62,969 nt of DNA. It comes from JBCDGZ01 sp038750655. GTDB lineage: Bacteria > Bacteroidota > Bacteroidia > Chitinophagales > Saprospiraceae. The position numbers were made by a program, and so were the translations under genes. The stretch is from the NCBI GenBank assembly GCA_038750655.1, contig JBCDGZ010000024.1:1-62969 (forward strand). Reading direction: 5' to 3'. Position 1 is the stretch's first letter. The number at the start of each line of letters is the position of its first letter. The notes under the pieces are model-generated. The model was not told the origin of the DNA. It saw nothing but the letters and a program-made list of their open reading frames with translations, and did no database searches. Positions 35,606 through 44,940 of this stretch are shown here, in pieces.

Positions 35606-38578
35606 ATGAGAAAAAAAGGCTTCCTTATATTGTACCTCTTCCTCTCTTTGCTGAACCTCAGCGTTTGCGAAGCCCAAAACCCACATCCCCATTTTCAGAA
35701 CTTCACCACCGACCAGGGCCTACCTAGCCCGGAGGTCTACTGCATCCTCCAAGACAGTAAAGGCTACATGTGGTTTGGGACCGACAATGGCGTCAGTCGC
35801 TTTGATGGCTATACTTTTGAAAATTATAGCGTGACGGATGGCCTGAAAAACTCAGTAGTTTTTCACCTTCAGGAGGACCTGGATGGTAAGATTTGGATGA
35901 GTACGATGGCGGGTAACCTCTATTACTTCGAAAAGGAACGCATTTATCCCTATCGCCATAACCGTCTGCTGCAACGCTACAATCGAAATAACATCTACGC
36001 CATCCACGATTTTTATTTCACGCCCGAAGGGACCTTGTACGCCTCCATCCGGTTTATGGGCATTCTCCGGGTAGACCCCGATGGGCAAGAACAATTGTTC
36101 AATGGAAAGAGTCCTGTACACGATTTTATTTTTAGTATTCCTAATGATCGTTTGATACTGGTGCACGTTCGGAGCGTTCACGCAACTGCTGAGGATCATC
36201 AGCCCCCTCAGATCATGGAATTGAGGAAGGAGGGGTACACCCACAAATTTTCTTTTCCCGTCAACACCAGTTACGATAGTTCAAAAAGGATATTGGAGTT
36301 GGAAAATGAAGAGGGCTATCTGGTGCACGGCAGTGGCTATACGGTCTACCTGATCGATACCACCTTGCAATGGATGAAAAAATCCGCTAGCATTTCTCTA
36401 TACAGCTACGAAAATGCAAATGGAGAAATTTTCATCTCAGGATTGACGGATAACGGGGTGAAACGCTACAAAAATCTCGATGCTTTGTATCGAGGAAAGT
36501 ATGAAGAATACCTAGAGGGCTTCACCATCTCTTGGATCACTCAGGACCGACAGGGAGGCTACTGGCTGGCCTCGCTGGAAAAAGGCGTTTTCTACTGTCC
36601 CAATATGGATATGAAAATCTTTGATCAATCTAACGGACTGGCCAATAATTTGATTTCAACCATCACCGCTAAAAGTACAGAGGAGCTTTTTGTTGGCTTG
36701 CGAACGGGGGAAGTGTATCAACTTTTTCCGAAGCGCAATCAAATTGAGCAACTGCCGGGGACGACCAGGGAGAAACGGATTTTTGATATTAAATACAATC
36801 CCGTCGATCAGCGCCTCTGGAATGCGGGCATCCTTTACTACTACGACCAGAACAATTGGCGGCCGTTTAACTGGCAGACCCAGAAGTACTTTCCGCCCAA
36901 CTTACAGGCCAAGGAACTGTTTATTTTGCCCGAGAAATATAAGCTATGGACCAATAGTGCCAAAGGCGTTTCAGCCTTCGACATCCGCGACAATCGATTG
37001 CTTTATCAATCTTGGGACGATCGGAAAGGAAATAGCAACCTGCGTACCTTGGCCGTCTACGAGAATGAGGAAGAGCGGGTTTGGGTGGGGACCGTCGGAG
37101 GGCTTTTTGAAATTAAAAATGAAGAACTGATTCCGGTTATGGACCCCGATTCCATCTTTAGCATACGGGTGGAGGATATTGATGAAACAGAGGACGGGGT
37201 GCTGGTCATTGGAACCAAAGGAGCCGGAGTGGTGCTCTGGAAAGACCAGCGTTACCAGTACCTGGATATTAGTGATGGCTTGACGTCCAATATGGTAGAG
37301 CATGTTCATGTTGATGCTGCCGACCAAATTTGGGTGGGCACATTGGCGGGGCTAAATAAGATTGTACGCAATGCGCAGGGCAATTATCAGACGATGCCTA
37401 TTACGATGGCCCACGGTCTGCCGTCCAATGAGATCAACGCCTTGACTTCGGTCGGCGACCAGATTTGGGCGGCGACGCCTCGGGGCGTAGTTCACTTTTC
37501 GGTCTCGGATTTCAGCCGCCCTAGCCCTTCGCCGATCATTGAGCGCATCACCGTCAACAATGAGTTGCTGACGCCGCAGGCCCTGCGCCAGCTCAGTTCC
37601 CGGCAGAACAACCTCCAATTCTCCTTCCTGGCCATCAACTACCCGCTGGTCGGTAACATCCCCTACCGCTACCGCCTGCGCAGCAATGCCGATTGGATTC
37701 TCACCAAAGCTCGCAGTGCCAACTTTCTCAACCTGGCCCCCGGCAATTACCGCTTCGAGGTGCAAGCCCAGAATGAGAATGGCCGTTGGAGCGAATCAGC
37801 GACGCTGCAGCTGATCATCAACCCGCCTTTTTGGAGGACCATCTGGTTCAGCATCCTGGCCATCCTGGCCGCCCTCGGGCTAGGCTACGGCCTCTACCGG
37901 GTGCGCGTCAATCGCATCATCGAACAAAACCAGCTGCAACGCAAAATTGATCAGTTGGAGCGCTCGGCGCTGAAGGCCCAGATGAACCCTCATTTCATCT
38001 TCAACTGTCTCAATTCTATTCAATCTTACATTCTGGAAGGCAATAAAAAAGAAGCCGCCGATTACCTGGCTCGATTCGCCAAGCTGATCAGAGCCATTCT
38101 CAACTTTTCTGCCTCCGGCTCGGCCCTTTTGGAGGAGGAAATCGTCGCCCTGAAAAACTACTTGAAGCTGGAGCAGATGCGCTTTAAACATCGCTTTGAG
38201 TATTGTATTACCGTCGCTCCTCAGATCGACCCCTTGCTGGTTAGGGTGCCGACGATGCTGGTGCAGCCCTTTGTGGAGAATGCGATTATCCACGGTGTGG
38301 CAAGTCGAAAATCGGGTGGGATGATTGACATCAGCTATCAGGTGGATCAGAACTTTTTGGAGGTGTTGATTAAGGATAATGGTAAAGGGTTTTCGGCGAA
38401 GGTGGAGCCTTTGCAGAGTATCCATAAGTCGGTGGGGATGAGCATTACGCAGCGCCGCCTAGAACTGCTCAATCAGGATACTGAGCGAAAAGGGGTTGAT
38501 ATTCAAGAACTCAAAGACGAGGAAGGGCAAACGGTCGGGACCGCCGTCCGGCTGAAGATCAAACTGCTGCCGGTGTAG
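35606..38578 (+). CDS. Propeller sensor histidine kinase (LytS type)
   Basis: A 990-residue sensor: signal peptide (1-23), propeller repeats (about 28-630, e.g. DQGLPSPEVYCILQDSKGYMWFGT), a Y_Y_Y domain (about 660-740), a membrane helix (about 750-772), then a LytS-class kinase with His796 in AQMNPHFIFNCLNSI, N-box ENAIIHGV and a SVGMSITQRRLEL lid. It has no receiver of its own and no LytTR gene beside it; the LytTR gene at 32040 belongs to another kinase. It has the same sensor layout as the 17796 kinase but a different catalytic class. The next gene starts 26 bp after its stop. Confidence 0.9.
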   Translation: MRKKGFLILYLFLSLLNLSVCEAQNPHPHFQNFTTDQGLPSPEVYCILQDSKGYMWFGTDNGVSRFDGYTFENYSVTDGLKNSVVFHLQEDLDGKIWMSTMAGNLYYFEKERIYPYRHNRLLQRYNRNNIYAIHDFYFTPEGTLYASIRFMGILRVDPDGQEQLFNGKSPVHDFIFSIPNDRLILVHVRSVHATAEDHQPPQIMELRKEGYTHKFSFPVNTSYDSSKRILELENEEGYLVHGSGYTVYLIDTTLQWMKKSASISLYSYENANGEIFISGLTDNGVKRYKNLDALYRGKYEEYLEGFTISWITQDRQGGYWLASLEKGVFYCPNMDMKIFDQSNGLANNLISTITAKSTEELFVGLRTGEVYQLFPKRNQIEQLPGTTREKRIFDIKYNPVDQRLWNAGILYYYDQNNWRPFNWQTQKYFPPNLQAKELFILPEKYKLWTNSAKGVSAFDIRDNRLLYQSWDDRKGNSNLRTLAVYENEEERVWVGTVGGLFEIKNEELIPVMDPDSIFSIRVEDIDETEDGVLVIGTKGAGVVLWKDQRYQYLDISDGLTSNMVEHVHVDAADQIWVGTLAGLNKIVRNAQGNYQTMPITMAHGLPSNEINALTSVGDQIWAATPRGVVHFSVSDFSRPSPSPIIERITVNNELLTPQALRQLSSRQNNLQFSFLAINYPLVGNIPYRYRLRSNADWILTKARSANFLNLAPGNYRFEVQAQNENGRWSESATLQLIINPPFWRTIWFSILAILAALGLGYGLYRVRVNRIIEQNQLQRKIDQLERSALKAQMNPHFIFNCLNSIQSYILEGNKKEAADYLARFAKLIRAILNFSASGSALLEEEIVALKNYLKLEQMRFKHRFEYCITVAPQIDPLLVRVPTMLVQPFVENAIIHGVASRKSGGMIDISYQVDQNFLEVLIKDNGKGFSAKVEPLQSIHKSVGMSITQRRLELLNQDTERKGVDIQELKDEEGQTVGTAVRLKIKLLPV

Positions 38579-38604
38579 CGCTGTTCTATTTTAATAAAAT
38601 GTAA

Positions 38605-40071
38605 TTGATCCCCATGTACGCTAGCAAACTAGTCGCTCTATTGCGATCATTAGAGAAAAAGGAACTGCTGAGGTTGGAAGCCTTTTTGCACAACCCCTAC
38701 TTCGTGCAGGTCAAGCGAAAAGATAAGGTCCTGGCGCTCTTTGATTACCTCAAAAAATGCTACCCGGATTTCAATCAGCCGCGTCTTCAGAAGGAAAGGA
38801 CCTTCGCTTATCTCTTCCCCGAGCAGGTCTACGTCGCCGCGCGGATGGATAAACTCATGGCTAGCTTAGTTACCTTGGTTAAGAAATTTATTGTTCTGGA
38901 ATATGCCGATGCTAGTAGAGAGGAAAGCAGGGTGCTGTTAACCCAAGCGCGGTTTTATCGCCACAAGCAGCTGGATAAATTTTTCCGACAAACCATCACT
39001 CAACTACAGCGATTACAAGACCAAAGCCTTAAGAGGAGTATAGACTTTTATTTCACCCAATACCTCATCGAAAGAGAGCGAGCGGAATACGCCGGCTACT
39101 ACAGTAAGCGAAAAGAAGACCTTAATTTACCCAACACCATTCAAAGTCTGGATCATTTTTACATCGCCGCTCGCTTGGAGTTCAGTAATGCAATGCTGGC
39201 CCAGCATCATCAGCATATCCCGCTGGATGTTCAGGATGATATGAACATCCTGCAATCCATTGCTGCCACCATCGAAGACGACGTCGCTCAGCGCGAGCCG
39301 CTGATCGCCATTTATTTTCAAGCTTTCCTGTTGGTGCAGCAAAGCGTTCAGCAAGAGCAGGCCTACCTTCAACTGCGGCAGCTCATCGCCGAGCATGGTC
39401 ACTTGCTGCACCTCGATCAGATGAAATCTGTGCAGGCCCTTTGCCGCAGCTTCTGCGTCCGGCAGCACAATCGAGGCAATAAAGCCTACCTGGCCGAAGC
39501 CTTCCAACTCTACAAAGACCACCTCGAAGCCGGCTACCTTTACTACAACAATGGCATCCATCCCGGTATGATCAAAAACCTGGTCAACCTGGGCCTGCAG
39601 ATGGGCGAGCAAGACTGGGTCCTCCGTTTCCTCAAAGCACATCAGTACAAAATTGTCGGCACCAAAACTCCCGATTTGGTTTACCAATACAACCTCGCCA
39701 ACTATTACTTCTCCATCAGCGAATACGACAAAGTGATAGACTACCTCATGCTCGACCAACCCGAAGATACCTACTACAAGCTGGCCTCTAAGCGCCTGGA
39801 AATCAAGGTCTACTACGAGTCCAACCGCAACCTGCTCGAATCCAAAATGAATGCCTTCAAAATCTATCTCCACCGCATCTCCAGCAAATTCCTCCCCGAG
39901 CTGCACCGCAACGGAAACCGCAATTTTATTAACCTTCTCTGGCAGGTGCAGCACCCCCAAACCCTACACAACGAGGCCCGAATTGAGAAGTTGATGGATA
40001 AGATCAAGGCCCTTGGAGCTATTGTGGAGAAGGAGTGGTTGTTGGAAAAGCTAATGGCCTTGCGGGGCTGA
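38605..40071 (+). CDS. Unrecognised 488-aa helical protein, family copy 2
   Basis: This is the paralogue of the protein at 8670-10136, with identical total length (488 residues) and matching layout: LRSLEKKELLRLEAFLHNPYF in the first 45 residues, YPDF near 60, MDKLM near 92, FTQYL, FYIAARLEFSNAM near 190, VYQYNLANYYFSISEYDKVIDYL near 375 and an RNLLESKMNAFKIYLHR helix near 425. It has no signal or membrane segment and is predicted helical, TPR-like in the second half. ATG 38605 or 38614 could start it. The gene follows the propeller kinase by 26 bp, so the two are probably co-transcribed; a link to signalling is inferred from this only. Confidence 0.8.
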   Translation: MIPMYASKLVALLRSLEKKELLRLEAFLHNPYFVQVKRKDKVLALFDYLKKCYPDFNQPRLQKERTFAYLFPEQVYVAARMDKLMASLVTLVKKFIVLEYADASREESRVLLTQARFYRHKQLDKFFRQTITQLQRLQDQSLKRSIDFYFTQYLIERERAEYAGYYSKRKEDLNLPNTIQSLDHFYIAARLEFSNAMLAQHHQHIPLDVQDDMNILQSIAATIEDDVAQREPLIAIYFQAFLLVQQSVQQEQAYLQLRQLIAEHGHLLHLDQMKSVQALCRSFCVRQHNRGNKAYLAEAFQLYKDHLEAGYLYYNNGIHPGMIKNLVNLGLQMGEQDWVLRFLKAHQYKIVGTKTPDLVYQYNLANYYFSISEYDKVIDYLMLDQPEDTYYKLASKRLEIKVYYESNRNLLESKMNAFKIYLHRISSKFLPELHRNGNRNFINLLWQVQHPQTLHNEARIEKLMDKIKALGAIVEKEWLLEKLMALRG

Positions 40072-40078
40072 AGGGCGC

Positions 40079-40480
40079 TTATCGCCACACATTCAAAATG
40101 CCCCCCATTAGCATAAAAGAAATCAACCAATACCCCACATTAATCAAAATGTACTTCCAACTGCGCTGCTCGTACAGGGCGTTGGTGCCTAGGGCAGGCA
40201 GGATGACAAAGATACTTAACACGCCTCCGTGGAAGGCACCGTGCTTGAAGGTGTGGAATTCTGGCGACTCGTGGTGCCAGACAAATTCGTAGAGGAAGAA
40301 GGACGAAATGAAAGCGAAGACGAAAGAGAGGCCGAAGATCAGTAGCATACTGCCTTGCCTTTGTTTTTCTTCGGTCATGCCGGTAGCGGTAATCCAAGGC
40401 TTTTTAAAGAGAACACCGTACCAAAGGTAGCCGACGGCAAAGGTGACCAAGGCGGCTATAATAATAGCAATCCAATTCAT
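40079..40480 (-). CDS. DUF1761 membrane protein
   Basis: A 133-residue protein of the DUF1761 family, with four membrane helices. The start MNWIAIIIAALVTFAVGYLWYGVLF with GYLWYG is diagnostic, as is the EFVWHH...GAFHGGVLS stretch. Function is unknown for the family. It is convergent with the 488-aa gene, 7 bp apart, and divergent from the amylase operon. Confidence 0.88.
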   Translation of the reverse strand: MNWIAIIIAALVTFAVGYLWYGVLFKKPWITATGMTEEKQRQGSMLLIFGLSFVFAFISSFFLYEFVWHHESPEFHTFKHGAFHGGVLSIFVILPALGTNALYEQRSWKYILINVGYWLISFMLMGGILNVWR

Positions 40481-40526
40481 AATAGTTGTGTTAGAGATAA
40501 TTGAGAAAATTTATTGACGCTTACTT

Positions 40527-40544
40527 ACTACATCGTTTTCGTGA
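40527..40544. promoter_or_regulatory. Candidate LacI-type operator upstream of amylase operon
   Basis: The 18-mer ACTACATCGTTTTCGTGA differs at two positions from the motif ahead of susC (46000-46017). Its core CG-TTTT-CG with flanking ACG/CGT-like arms is an imperfect inverted repeat of the CG-centred kind bound by LacI-family proteins. A TATCTTTA box follows 42 bp downstream, as at susC. The LacI gene at 44882 is the obvious regulator. Confidence 0.6.
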
Positions 40545-40586
40545 ATAAATTGGTGTAGAGACTAAAAATATGCTGGGTTTTCTAAA

Positions 40587-40594
40587 TATCTTTA
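40587..40594 (+). promoter_or_regulatory. Candidate -7 promoter box of amylase operon
   Basis: TATCTTTA within AATATCTTTAAA differs by one base from the Bacteroidota -7 consensus TAnnTTTG, and lies 31 bp before the amylase ATG. The same AATATCTTTAA is found at 46060 before susC, at identical distance from the operator-like motif. No clear -33 TTTG was found. Confidence 0.45.
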
Positions 40595-40624
40595 AAGGCT
40601 GTTTACCTCAAAATTATAGTCAGT

Positions 40625-42502
40625 ATGATGTCTCTAGCCCGATACCTAATCCTGTTTCTCTGTTGTATTTGTACACTAGCCACCACGCCAATTTTTGCCC
40701 ATACGGATGCTGCCATCGATCGAGTGGAGCCTCCTTTTTGGTGGGCCGGCATGCAAAATCCAAGCCTGCAACTGATGGTCCATGGCCCTCAACTTGGCGA
40801 CTTGAATGTCCGTGTGGATTATCCTGGGGTGAAGGTGGAAAGAGTGACTCGGGTGGAAAACCCCAACTACCTTTTTGTCGACCTGCTGCTGGATGCTGAT
40901 GTTGCACCGGGTAAATTTGAACTGCAATTTACTAAAGTCAATCAAATTCTGCACCGCCACACTTACGAATTGAAAGCCCGCCAAGGGGACTCCGCCAACC
41001 GACAAGGCTTCGACCAATCAGACGTGCTCTACCTCATCACCCCTGACCGCTTTGCCAACGGCGATCCTCAAAACGATCAGATTGTGGGCATGCCCGATTC
41101 GCTGGACCGCAGCAAAGAGTACGGACGGCACGGCGGCGATATTCAAGGTATCATCGACCATCTAGATTACATCCGCGACCTGGGCTTCACCGCCATCTGG
41201 CTCAACCCAGTTCTCGAAAACGATATGCCCAAATGGTCCTACCACGGCTACGCCACCACCGATTACTACAAAGTCGATCCGCGCTTCGGCAGCAACGCCT
41301 CCTACCAGCTACTCAGCCAAAAGGCTTCCGAAAAGGGCATCAAACTCATCATGGATATGATCGCTAACCACTGTGGATCGGAGCATTGGTGGATGAACGA
41401 CCTGCCCTGCTCCGACTGGTTGAATTTTCAGGACAATCAACCCTATGTCAATACCAATCACCGCAAAAGCTCGCTGCTCGATCCCTATGTTTCTAAGATA
41501 GACCGCCAATTAATGGAAGATGGTTGGTTCGTCGAAACCATGCCCGACCTCAATCAGCGCAATGAACTGATGTCCACCTACCTCATTCAGAATACCATTT
41601 GGTGGATCGAATACGCTGGATTGGCCGGCATTCGGCAGGATACCTACTCCTATCCTCACCGCGACTTTATGTCTGACTGGACTTGTCGAATTATCGAAGA
41701 ATATCCCCATTTTAATATCGTTGGGGAGGAATGGACCGAAAATCCCAATATCGTGGCCTACTGGCAGGCCAACAAACAAAACCAGGATGGCTACAGCTCC
41801 TGTCTGCCCAGTCTGATGGATTTCCCGCTACAGGCTGCCATGAAAAGGGCTTTGACGGAAGAAGAAACCTGGGGCAAGGGCTGGATTCAGCTCTACGAAT
41901 CGCTGGCCAATGATTTTATTTATGCTGATCCGAATGAACTGGTCGTCTTCCCAGATAACCACGATATGAGCCGTATTTTTACTCAAGTAAACGAAGATTA
42001 CGGCCTGTACCAGATGGCGCTGGCCTTTGTTTGCACCACCCGAGGCATCCCTCAGTTGTACTATGGCACCGAAATCCTGATGTCCAATAAAGGCTCGGAC
42101 AGCCACGGCATTATCCGCAGTGACTTTCCTGGCGGCTGGGCCGGCGATACCGTCAATGGCTTTACTGGTGTAGGGCTCGGCGCACGGCAGCTGGAAGCCC
42201 AGCGTTTTGTCGGCCAATTGCTCAACTGGCGCAAGCAGCAGCCCGTTATCCATCATGGGAAGCTGTTACACTTCGCCCCCAAGAATGGTGTTTATGTCTA
42301 TTTCCGTTACGATGATAACAACCGAATTATGGTGGTGCTGAATAAAAATGAAAAGGCCGTCGAGATTGATGCGAAGGCTTATGCGCAAATGACTGCGGGC
42401 TACAGTAAAGGGCTCGATGTCATCGGAGGCACTAGCCATTCTTTAACTAACCCCATCCAAGTACCCGCAAAATCTCCCTTGATTTTAAAATTAGACTTAT
42501 GA
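40625..42502 (+). CDS. susA: GH13 neopullulanase/cyclomaltodextrinase (SusA-like)
   Basis: A 625-residue GH13 enzyme: signal peptide (about 1-26), an N-terminal Ig-like cyclomaltodextrinase domain (about 32-120, VEPPFWWAGM start), the catalytic barrel (about 135-520) and a C-terminal beta domain. Catalytic residues are Asp339 (GIRQDTY), Glu368 (VGEEW) and Asp447 (DNHDMSR). YLITPDRFANGDPxND and HGGDIQGIIDHLDYI are typical of SusA-type neopullulanases, which cut maltodextrins or pullulan in the periplasm. It overlaps the next amylase gene by four bases (ATGA), and a LacI-type motif lies upstream. Confidence 0.92.
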   Translation: MMSLARYLILFLCCICTLATTPIFAHTDAAIDRVEPPFWWAGMQNPSLQLMVHGPQLGDLNVRVDYPGVKVERVTRVENPNYLFVDLLLDADVAPGKFELQFTKVNQILHRHTYELKARQGDSANRQGFDQSDVLYLITPDRFANGDPQNDQIVGMPDSLDRSKEYGRHGGDIQGIIDHLDYIRDLGFTAIWLNPVLENDMPKWSYHGYATTDYYKVDPRFGSNASYQLLSQKASEKGIKLIMDMIANHCGSEHWWMNDLPCSDWLNFQDNQPYVNTNHRKSSLLDPYVSKIDRQLMEDGWFVETMPDLNQRNELMSTYLIQNTIWWIEYAGLAGIRQDTYSYPHRDFMSDWTCRIIEEYPHFNIVGEEWTENPNIVAYWQANKQNQDGYSSCLPSLMDFPLQAAMKRALTEEETWGKGWIQLYESLANDFIYADPNELVVFPDNHDMSRIFTQVNEDYGLYQMALAFVCTTRGIPQLYYGTEILMSNKGSDSHGIIRSDFPGGWAGDTVNGFTGVGLGARQLEAQRFVGQLLNWRKQQPVIHHGKLLHFAPKNGVYVYFRYDDNNRIMVVLNKNEKAVEIDAKAYAQMTAGYSKGLDVIGGTSHSLTNPIQVPAKSPLILKLDL

Positions 42503-44940
42503 AAAAATTATCCTTATTAGCCTTTTTCAGCCTGCTCCTGAGCAGCGGCTGGGCACAAACAGCTGCCATCACTTTTAAGGTGGATATGAGCTATCAAATC
42601 GAATTGGGCAATTTTGATCCCGATACGGATTTTACGGACATCGCAGGCACCCTCAACAACTGGGGAGGCGACCTGACTATGCTTAGTGATTCGGATGGAG
42701 ATAACATTTATGAGGTCACGATTTCCGGGTTGACAGCCAGTGTGGCTATTGAGTTCAAGTTTCGAATCAATGGCCAGTGGGATGGGACCGAGGAATTCCC
42801 GGGCGGCGGGGCGAATCGGCGATTTACACCGCAGACGGGCGCTAATGAGGCGAGCTACTGGTACAACGATCAGACACCGCCGGGGACGGGCCCGCTGGCC
42901 AATTTCAGCGCCAGCGAGCAGAGCGTTCAGGAGGAGTCTATCGTGACTTTTACCAATACTTCTACCGGAGAGGTGACGGAGCAGCAGTGGCGCTTTGACG
43001 GCGGACAGCCCGCTACTTCGACGGCTGCATCGCCGAAGGTGCGCTACGCCAATCCAGGTAGCTACGATGTACGCTTGATTACAGGCAACGGCACGGAAGC
43101 AGATACCATTGAATTTCTTGATTACATTCAGGTCAAGGAGCGAGACAAAGGGCAGCTGGATTGGTGGAACGATGCGGTTTTCTACGAAATATTTGTCCGC
43201 AGTTTTCAAGACAGCGATGGCGACGGCATCGGTGATTTTAAAGGGCTGATTGAAAAATTGGACTATCTCAATGACGGCGATCCCAATACGACCGATGATC
43301 TGGGCATCACCGGTATTTGGCTAATGCCCATCAATCCTTCTCCCAGCTATCACGGTTATGATGTAACCGATTACAAGGCCATTAACCCCGATTATGGCAC
43401 GATGGAAGATTTTGAAACCTTTCTGGACGCTGCTCACGATCGGGGCATCAAGGTCATCATCGATTTTGTGATGAACCACAGCTCTACCCAGCACCCCTGG
43501 TTTCAGAACGCCCGCCAAGGGGCCAATGCCGAGCGTCGCAACTGGTATCGTTGGAGTGCTACCGATCCCAACCAGACTGGTCCTTGGGGCCAGCAGGTGT
43601 GGCACCGAAATAATAATTCCGACTACTTCTACGGTGTCTTCTGGGGCGGCATGCCCGACCTCAACTATCAGGAGCCGGAGGTACAAGATGCCATGTACGA
43701 TGCTGCTGATTTTTGGCTAACCGAGATCGGCATTGACGGCTTCCGCCTGGATGCGGTCAAATTCATCATTGAAGAAGGGAATGTGTTGGAAGATTCCGAC
43801 CAAACCTTCGTCTTCTGGAAAGACTATCAACAGCGAATCAAAAACTTCCAGTCTCAGGCTTTCTCAGTGGGGGAAGCTTGGACTTCTACGGAAAAGGTTT
43901 TGAAATATGTGGAAAATGAGGGGCTGGACCTCTGCTTTGAGTTCGACCTGGCCGGTGCCATGATCAATGCGGTTTGGAATGAGGATGCCCGTTCGTTGGC
44001 CAATCAAATTCAAAAAGTCTATAACCTTTATCCTCACCTGCAATTCGCCAGCTTCCTGAGCAATCACGACCAAAATCGCATCATGGATGTTTTCAGCGAC
44101 TCTGATGAGCGGGTCAAAACGGCTGCTGCGCTCTACCTAACCCTACCAGGCGTCCCCTTCGTCTACTACGGCGAGGAGGTCGGCATGAAGGGCTCTAAAC
44201 CCGATGAAAACATCCGCCGCCCCATGCAATGGTCCACAGCCGAACACGGCGGATTCTCCACCCGGCCACCCTGGAACAGCCTCAACGCCAATTATCCACT
44301 TTACAACGTAGCCGTCCAGACCAACGACGAGAATTCCATCCTCAGTTGGTACCGCCAGTTGATCCATATTCGCAACCGTACGGGTGCCCTGCGCAAAGGG
44401 AACTACGAGCCCGTTTCGACTAACCAACAAGAAGTATTGGCCTACCACCTGGAACGCAACGGCCAGTCGCTCCTAGTGGTGCATAACCTCAGCAACGGCG
44501 TACCCAGCCAGCTGAGCCTGGATTTTTCCCTGACTAGCCTACTGCCCGGTGATTTTAATGCGACCGATCTGATCAGTGAAAATGATTTTAACCTGACTTT
44601 GGATAATCAACTACAAATGGAGGTGCAGTTTAGTGAGGCGCGTCAGGTCTATATTTTTGATTTGAATTTGTCCACTAGTACCAATACGTTGGCCAAGGCT
44701 GCGCCACAGCTGGCCATTTTTCCGAATCCTAGTCAGGATCGCATTGTCTTGGAAATCAATGATGTACAGGCAAATATCCTAGAATACCGCATTTTCTCTA
44801 GCGAAGGACGGCTGATGCAATCTGGGCAATACCGTCGAGGCGAGCAGCTGAATATCTCAGGATTGAGCAGCGGCCTTTATGTTATTGAGGTTGCTGCTGA
44901 TGGCCGTCAATTGGAAGCTCAGCTGATGGTGAAAAATTAG
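42499..44940 (+). CDS. Secreted GH13 alpha-amylase with CBM, PKD and T9SS tail
   Basis: An 813-residue modular amylase: signal peptide (1-20), a carbohydrate-binding-like beta domain (about 23-130, ITFKVDMSYQIELGNFDP... FKFRINGQWDG), a PKD domain (about 135-215), a GH13 barrel (about 220-620) with Asp418 (GFRLDAVK), Glu459 (SVGEAW) and Asp524 (SNHDQNR), a C-terminal beta domain and a type A sorting tail from about 735 (IFPNPSQDR ... GLYVIEV). It should degrade starch or glycogen at the surface while the upstream enzyme works in the periplasm. The last 59 bases overlap the convergent lacI-type gene. Confidence 0.92.
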   Translation: MKKLSLLAFFSLLLSSGWAQTAAITFKVDMSYQIELGNFDPDTDFTDIAGTLNNWGGDLTMLSDSDGDNIYEVTISGLTASVAIEFKFRINGQWDGTEEFPGGGANRRFTPQTGANEASYWYNDQTPPGTGPLANFSASEQSVQEESIVTFTNTSTGEVTEQQWRFDGGQPATSTAASPKVRYANPGSYDVRLITGNGTEADTIEFLDYIQVKERDKGQLDWWNDAVFYEIFVRSFQDSDGDGIGDFKGLIEKLDYLNDGDPNTTDDLGITGIWLMPINPSPSYHGYDVTDYKAINPDYGTMEDFETFLDAAHDRGIKVIIDFVMNHSSTQHPWFQNARQGANAERRNWYRWSATDPNQTGPWGQQVWHRNNNSDYFYGVFWGGMPDLNYQEPEVQDAMYDAADFWLTEIGIDGFRLDAVKFIIEEGNVLEDSDQTFVFWKDYQQRIKNFQSQAFSVGEAWTSTEKVLKYVENEGLDLCFEFDLAGAMINAVWNEDARSLANQIQKVYNLYPHLQFASFLSNHDQNRIMDVFSDSDERVKTAAALYLTLPGVPFVYYGEEVGMKGSKPDENIRRPMQWSTAEHGGFSTRPPWNSLNANYPLYNVAVQTNDENSILSWYRQLIHIRNRTGALRKGNYEPVSTNQQEVLAYHLERNGQSLLVVHNLSNGVPSQLSLDFSLTSLLPGDFNATDLISENDFNLTLDNQLQMEVQFSEARQVYIFDLNLSTSTNTLAKAAPQLAIFPNPSQDRIVLEINDVQANILEYRIFSSEGRLMQSGQYRRGEQLNISGLSSGLYVIEVAADGRQLEAQLMVKN

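Noticed and set aside
39127..39960. 277-codon minus-strand ORF opposite the 488-aa paralogue
   Set aside because: The plus frame is supported by its paralogue at 8670; the minus frame is Val/Gly/Glu-biased shadow.
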